From: an uncultured Oscillospiraceae bacterium
GTDB lineage: Bacteria; Bacillota; Clostridia; Oscillospirales; Oscillospiraceae
Assembly: GCA_944382965.1 (NCBI GenBank)
Contig: CALWOA010000001.1
Span: 1 to 64,000 of the forward strand
Direction of reading: 5' to 3'
DNA: 64,000 bases
Below are positions 61,200-64,000 of the stretch, one piece after another; position 1 is the first letter of the stretch; each line of letters starts with the position of its first letter. Position numbers and translations under genes: made by a program. Below the pieces are notes generated by a model, which worked only from the letters and a program-made list of their open reading frames with translations, was not told the DNA's origin and made no database searches.

Positions 61200-62251
61200 T
61201 TGTTTTTTCCTCCTTTGAACAGAAGGTACAAAAACAGAGGCCCGCCCAGGAACGACGTGATGGCGCCGATGGGAAGAATCACCGGGGCAATGGCTACCCG
61301 GGCAAACAGGTCACTGAGCAGCAGCAGCGTTGCCCCTGCCAGAACAGAACCGGGAATGACATACACATGGTTGTTGCCCACCACCATCCGTACAATGTGG
61401 GGAGCCACCAGGCCGATAAAGTTAATCAGGCCGATGTTGGAGACAATCACCGAGCTGGTCAGACAGCACAGAACCATGTTGACCAGGGTCAGCTGCTTGA
61501 CGTTGATACCCAGGCTCAGAGCGGTTTCCTCACCGTTGAGCAGGGCGTTGTAGTCCCAGCGATGGAGAAAACAGTAAACAATCAAAATGGCAACCACCAG
61601 AGCCATCAACCGCATATCTTCCCAGCCGGTGCTGCCCAGATCGCCGAAGGTCCAGAAAACCAGGGTTGCCAGTTCCACTTCGTCGGCAAAGTACTGAATC
61701 AGCGTGGTGGCACCGGAGAGCATGGAGCTGATGGCGACACCTGCCAGCACAATGCCTTCCGGAGAAATTCGACGGAATCGGGACAGACCCAGAATGAGAA
61801 CTGCCACGGCAATGGAGCCGAGGAAGGAAAACAGCGGGATGCCGATGCCCATATTGCTGCCCATGCCCAGAGCCACAATGGCAAAGGCGGCGCCAAAGGT
61901 TGCACCCTGAGATACACCCAAAGTCGAGGCAGAAGCCAGAGGATTTCGCAGAATCGCCTGCAAAATACATCCTGCCAGTCCCAGTCCCGCTCCTGCCAGA
62001 ATGGCGGTACAGATTCGGGGCAGGCGGTTGTTCTGGACCACCAGATTGATTTTCTTGTCTTGGGACAGGCCGAAGATTCCCTTGATGAGTTCTCCGATGG
62101 GGGTATTGTAGGAGCCTGCCCGCAGGGACAGCAAAATGGCAAACAGCAGGATCAGAGTCAGAATCAGCAGAAAGCAGATGCTTCTGGCTCGATTTTTTTG
62201 ATAAGCGTTATCCGGCTGCTTACTGGCCAAGGACGATGGGACGGAATTCAT
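61196..62251 (-). CDS. ABC transporter permease, FecCD/BtuC class
   Basis: 351 residues with about ten membrane segments and the FecCD coupling helix region LGVSQGATFGAAFAIVALG followed by GIVLAGVAISSMLSG. The start at 62251 has AAGGAGG ahead and lies 32 bases inside the binding-protein gene, so translation is coupled. Confidence 0.92.
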   Translation of the reverse strand: MNSVPSSLASKQPDNAYQKNRARSICFLLILTLILLFAILLSLRAGSYNTPIGELIKGIFGLSQDKKINLVVQNNRLPRICTAILAGAGLGLAGCILQAILRNPLASASTLGVSQGATFGAAFAIVALGMGSNMGIGIPLFSFLGSIAVAVLILGLSRFRRISPEGIVLAGVAISSMLSGATTLIQYFADEVELATLVFWTFGDLGSTGWEDMRLMALVVAILIVYCFLHRWDYNALLNGEETALSLGINVKQLTLVNMVLCCLTSSVIVSNIGLINFIGLVAPHIVRMVVGNNHVYVIPGSVLAGATLLLLSDLFARVAIAPVILPIGAITSFLGGPLFLYLLFKGGKNK

Positions 62252-63335
62252 AACCTGCCTCCTTCAGATCTTCATAAGGATTGGCGCCCAGGATCATTTC
62301 GAAGATTTCTCCTGTCTTTTCTTCGACATCCACATCGGAGAATTCTTCCGGGAACAGGACGCTGGCGGCGTAGTAGGCATCTGCCAGAGCGGTTTCCAGG
62401 TTGGTGGCGGAGGAGCGGAAGGAAATCTGGGAATAGACCTTTCCAGATTGAACAGCAGTAAGGGCGTTGTAATAGTCGGGATTTTTGGCATAGTCCTCGT
62501 TAATCAGCTCCATGCCGTTGAAGTCCAGAAAAATCACATCCGGGTCCCAGGTAAGAACCTGCTCCAGGTCAATATCAAACGCACCGCTTTGTCCGGTGGT
62601 GTCCGCCAGATTCTTGGCGCCAATCAGAGCGAAGGGGCCATATCCGGCTTCGGTGCCTTCAAAACCGTGGGCGCCTTTGAAGGAAACACCGGCCACATAA
62701 ACAGAGGGCTTTTCTTCTTCCGGAATGTCCGCAGTGCGCTGGCTCAGGTCATCTTCCAGACCATGCAGATACTCCGTCAGCGCTTCCGCCCGATCTTCCA
62801 TCTGGAACAGCTCTCCCAGAATCCGGATGGTTTCGTAAGCTTTGTCATCCAGCGTGGTGTCGCTGCCGGGCACTACCACCACCGGGGTGCCGGTTTGTGC
62901 AGACAATTCATCCGGATCAACGGAAGCGTAGGCACTCATGACGATGACCTGAGGGGCAACAGTGATGATTTCCTCGGTGTACGGTTCGCCGTTGGCGCCG
63001 ATCACCGGCAAGGACTGGAATTTGTCAAAGTTCACATAGTTATACAGCCGGGACATGCCGGGCTTGGTTTCGTAATCTTCCACGCCCACCACCAGATCGG
63101 CGGCGCCTACATAACAGCTGTAACGCAGCGCACCAACGCCAACGCAGACGATGCTTTCCACCTGTGCGGGAATCTCCACTTCACGACCGCTGCCGTCAAC
63201 AATGGTGCGGGTGGAACTGGTCGTTTGGCTGACGGAGGCCAGAGTTTGCTCCGGCTGCTTGGGGCTTGCGCAGGCTGCCAATGTCAGGGCAAGGGAAGCG
63301 CTGAGAACAAGACTTAAAAATTTGGGTGTACGCAT
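62220..63335 (-). CDS. FecB/BtuF-type substrate-binding lipoprotein
   Basis: 371 residues with signal peptide and lipobox LAAC (C22). The mature part has TRTIVDGSGREVEIPAQVES, then IVCVGVGALRYSCYVGAADLV, typical of the Fe3+-siderophore/cobalamin binding family, and DPDVIFLDFNG later. It is first in the five-gene operon. The substrate (siderophore, haem, cobalamin or another metal complex) cannot be decided from sequence; the FmdE gene downstream makes a molybdenum/tungsten or other cofactor-metal link possible. Confidence 0.9.
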   Translation of the reverse strand: MRTPKFLSLVLSASLALTLAACASPKQPEQTLASVSQTTSSTRTIVDGSGREVEIPAQVESIVCVGVGALRYSCYVGAADLVVGVEDYETKPGMSRLYNYVNFDKFQSLPVIGANGEPYTEEIITVAPQVIVMSAYASVDPDELSAQTGTPVVVVPGSDTTLDDKAYETIRILGELFQMEDRAEALTEYLHGLEDDLSQRTADIPEEEKPSVYVAGVSFKGAHGFEGTEAGYGPFALIGAKNLADTTGQSGAFDIDLEQVLTWDPDVIFLDFNGMELINEDYAKNPDYYNALTAVQSGKVYSQISFRSSATNLETALADAYYAASVLFPEEFSDVDVEEKTGEIFEMILGANPYEDLKEAGYEFRPIVLGQ

Positions 63336-63361
63336 AGCAATGGGTTCCTTTCTATGTTTCA

Positions 63362-63426
63362 GCGGACAAAACGTGTCCGCCTTTGCAATACTCCCATATT
63401 ATACCGATATCTTTTTACCGACACAA
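63362..63426 (-). promoter_or_regulatory. Promoter and palindrome ahead of the FecB-type operon
   Basis: Minus-strand TTGTGT (63426-63421), a 17-base spacer and TATAAT (63403-63398). Downstream of the -10, GCGGACA (63362-63368) and TGTCCGC (63374-63380) form a perfect 7-bp inverted repeat with a 5-base centre, a candidate operator for a metal-responsive repressor, or a leader hairpin. Confidence 0.6.
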
Positions 63427-63474
63427 GCCCCCCGGGGGGTTTCAAAATCAGCTTTCTTCCCATATTTTTTCTGT

Positions 63475-63517
63475 ACAAAAAAGGTGCGGCTCCTATCCGC
63501 TGGAATAGAAGCCGCAC
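63475..63517 (-). terminator. Terminator of the sulfite-reductase-like gene
   Basis: Minus-strand hairpin GTGCGGCT / AGCCGCAC arms (63484-63491 with 63510-63517) with inner pairing, followed by a T run (complement of 63475-63482). Confidence 0.8.
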
Positions 63518-63536
63518 ACATTATTATAGTTAAAGA

Positions 63537-64000
63537 TTAGCAGGTAGCGCCGCCTTTAACCGTCTTGTTCAGGATGGAGCACTTGTCAACGGTTCCGCTG
63601 ATCAGCTTTTCATTGACGTAGTCAAAGCCCAGGCGGGTTACGGTATCGGCAAACCGCTCGCCGGTGATGCCCTCATCCCGGAACAGCAGGATGGCCTTTT
63701 CCACGACCTCAAGCACTTCTTCCTCGCTGGTGAAGAGCTTGGTCAGAGGTACGCCATGGGCAACCTTCTTGCCCCAGCGGCCGCCCAGGTAGATCTTGTA
63801 GCCGTTCTGGTATTCTTCCAGTGCGCCGAAGGGGCACTTGCCCTTGCAGCGTCCGCAGTTGTTGCAGACGTTGGGATCAATCTGGATCTTGCCGTCCACA
63901 ACCTTGGCAACCTTGATGGGGCAGTTGTTCTCCACCTGGCAGTTCTTGCAGCCGCGGCACTTGGCGTAGTTCACCATGGGAACCCGCTGACCCACAATGC
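63537..64000 (-). CDS. 4Fe-4S sulfite/nitrite-reductase-like protein, C-terminal part (runs off the window)
   Basis: The visible C-terminal about 154 residues carry a two-cluster ferredoxin insert (CRGCKNCQVENNCPIKV, then VCNNCGRCKGKCPFGALEE) and the siroheme-type C-terminal segment GGRWGKKVAHGVPLTKLFTS with GITGERFADTVTRLGFDY. The frame is open to the window edge and enters without a start, so the N-terminal catalytic half lies beyond 64000. The family includes anaerobic and assimilatory sulfite reductases; which one cannot be told from this part. Confidence 0.82.
   Translation of the reverse strand, partial: IVGQRVPMVNYAKCRGCKNCQVENNCPIKVAKVVDGKIQIDPNVCNNCGRCKGKCPFGALEEYQNGYKIYLGGRWGKKVAHGVPLTKLFTSEEEVLEVVEKAILLFRDEGITGERFADTVTRLGFDYVNEKLISGTVDKCSILNKTVKGGATC

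Noticed and set aside
1-64000. CRISPR arrays, phage structural genes, complete insertion sequences
   Set aside because: No regularly spaced repeats, transposase, integrase or phage-type genes are recognisable in the window.

Overview
The window is 64 kb of chromosome from a low-to-mid GC Gram-positive anaerobe of the Clostridia, most likely an Oscillospirales/Ruminococcaceae-type gut bacterium. This is inferred from the gene content: DivIVA and SepF beside ileS, a T-box leader on ileS, lipobox-type solute-binding lipoproteins, an M20 dipeptidase, a CotH/VTC/DUF4956 cluster, a DUF3798-type lipoprotein transporter, and a sulfite-reductase-like 4Fe-4S protein at the right edge. No species can be named from the sequence alone.

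Layout. 0-5.2 kb is housekeeping: rpsI-rplM, a TtcA-like thiolase, prfB (with no programmed frameshift), secG and a PepD dipeptidase. 5.2-16.5 kb is a GH13 glucosidase divergent from an unusual gene set: two sugar-type ABC permeases, an HlyD-like adaptor, a small MacB-like membrane protein, a response regulator, a histidine kinase, a 771-residue lipoprotein joining a sensor-like domain to a solute-binding domain, and a VanY-like carboxypeptidase. No ATPase is encoded there. Both transcription units carry the same phased direct repeat (TTAGAG-N5-TTAGAG), a fixed distance upstream of a -10 box. 16.5-19.7 kb is a CotH - VTC polyphosphate polymerase - DUF4956 operon on the minus strand. 20.2-25.6 kb is a PocR/AraC regulator and a FAD oxidoreductase, divergent and both missing their 5' ends at one shared junction, followed by a carbohydrate ABC transporter (lipoprotein and two permeases).

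25.6-37.4 kb is an AT-richer accessory region: about a dozen small same-strand genes of unknown function, many with one or two membrane segments. It includes two 140-residue paralogues at opposite ends, two propeller-like proteins of 322-324 residues, two tandem membrane/PH-like proteins and a zinc-ribbon protein. After these come a decayed permease, an ECF sigma/anti-sigma pair, and two copies of a hairpin-bearing intergenic repeat. The layout resembles an immunity-gene or remnant polymorphic-toxin island, but no toxin is visible, so this is inference.

37.4-50.5 kb, minus strand: tRNA-Tyr and tRNA-Thr, T-box-controlled ileS, divIVA, sepF, and a miaB-mutS-CPBP protease-mutL-miaA-hfq operon. 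50.8-56.5 kb: a DUF3798/BMP-like lipoprotein with a two-domain ATPase and two permeases. 56.6-58.5 kb: an ArsR-ArsP-thioredoxin-like unit with three matching ArsR-type palindromes. 59.1-63.3 kb: a FecBCD-type metal or metallophore importer in an operon with a methyltransferase and an FmdE-family protein. The window ends inside a 4Fe-4S sulfite-reductase-like gene.
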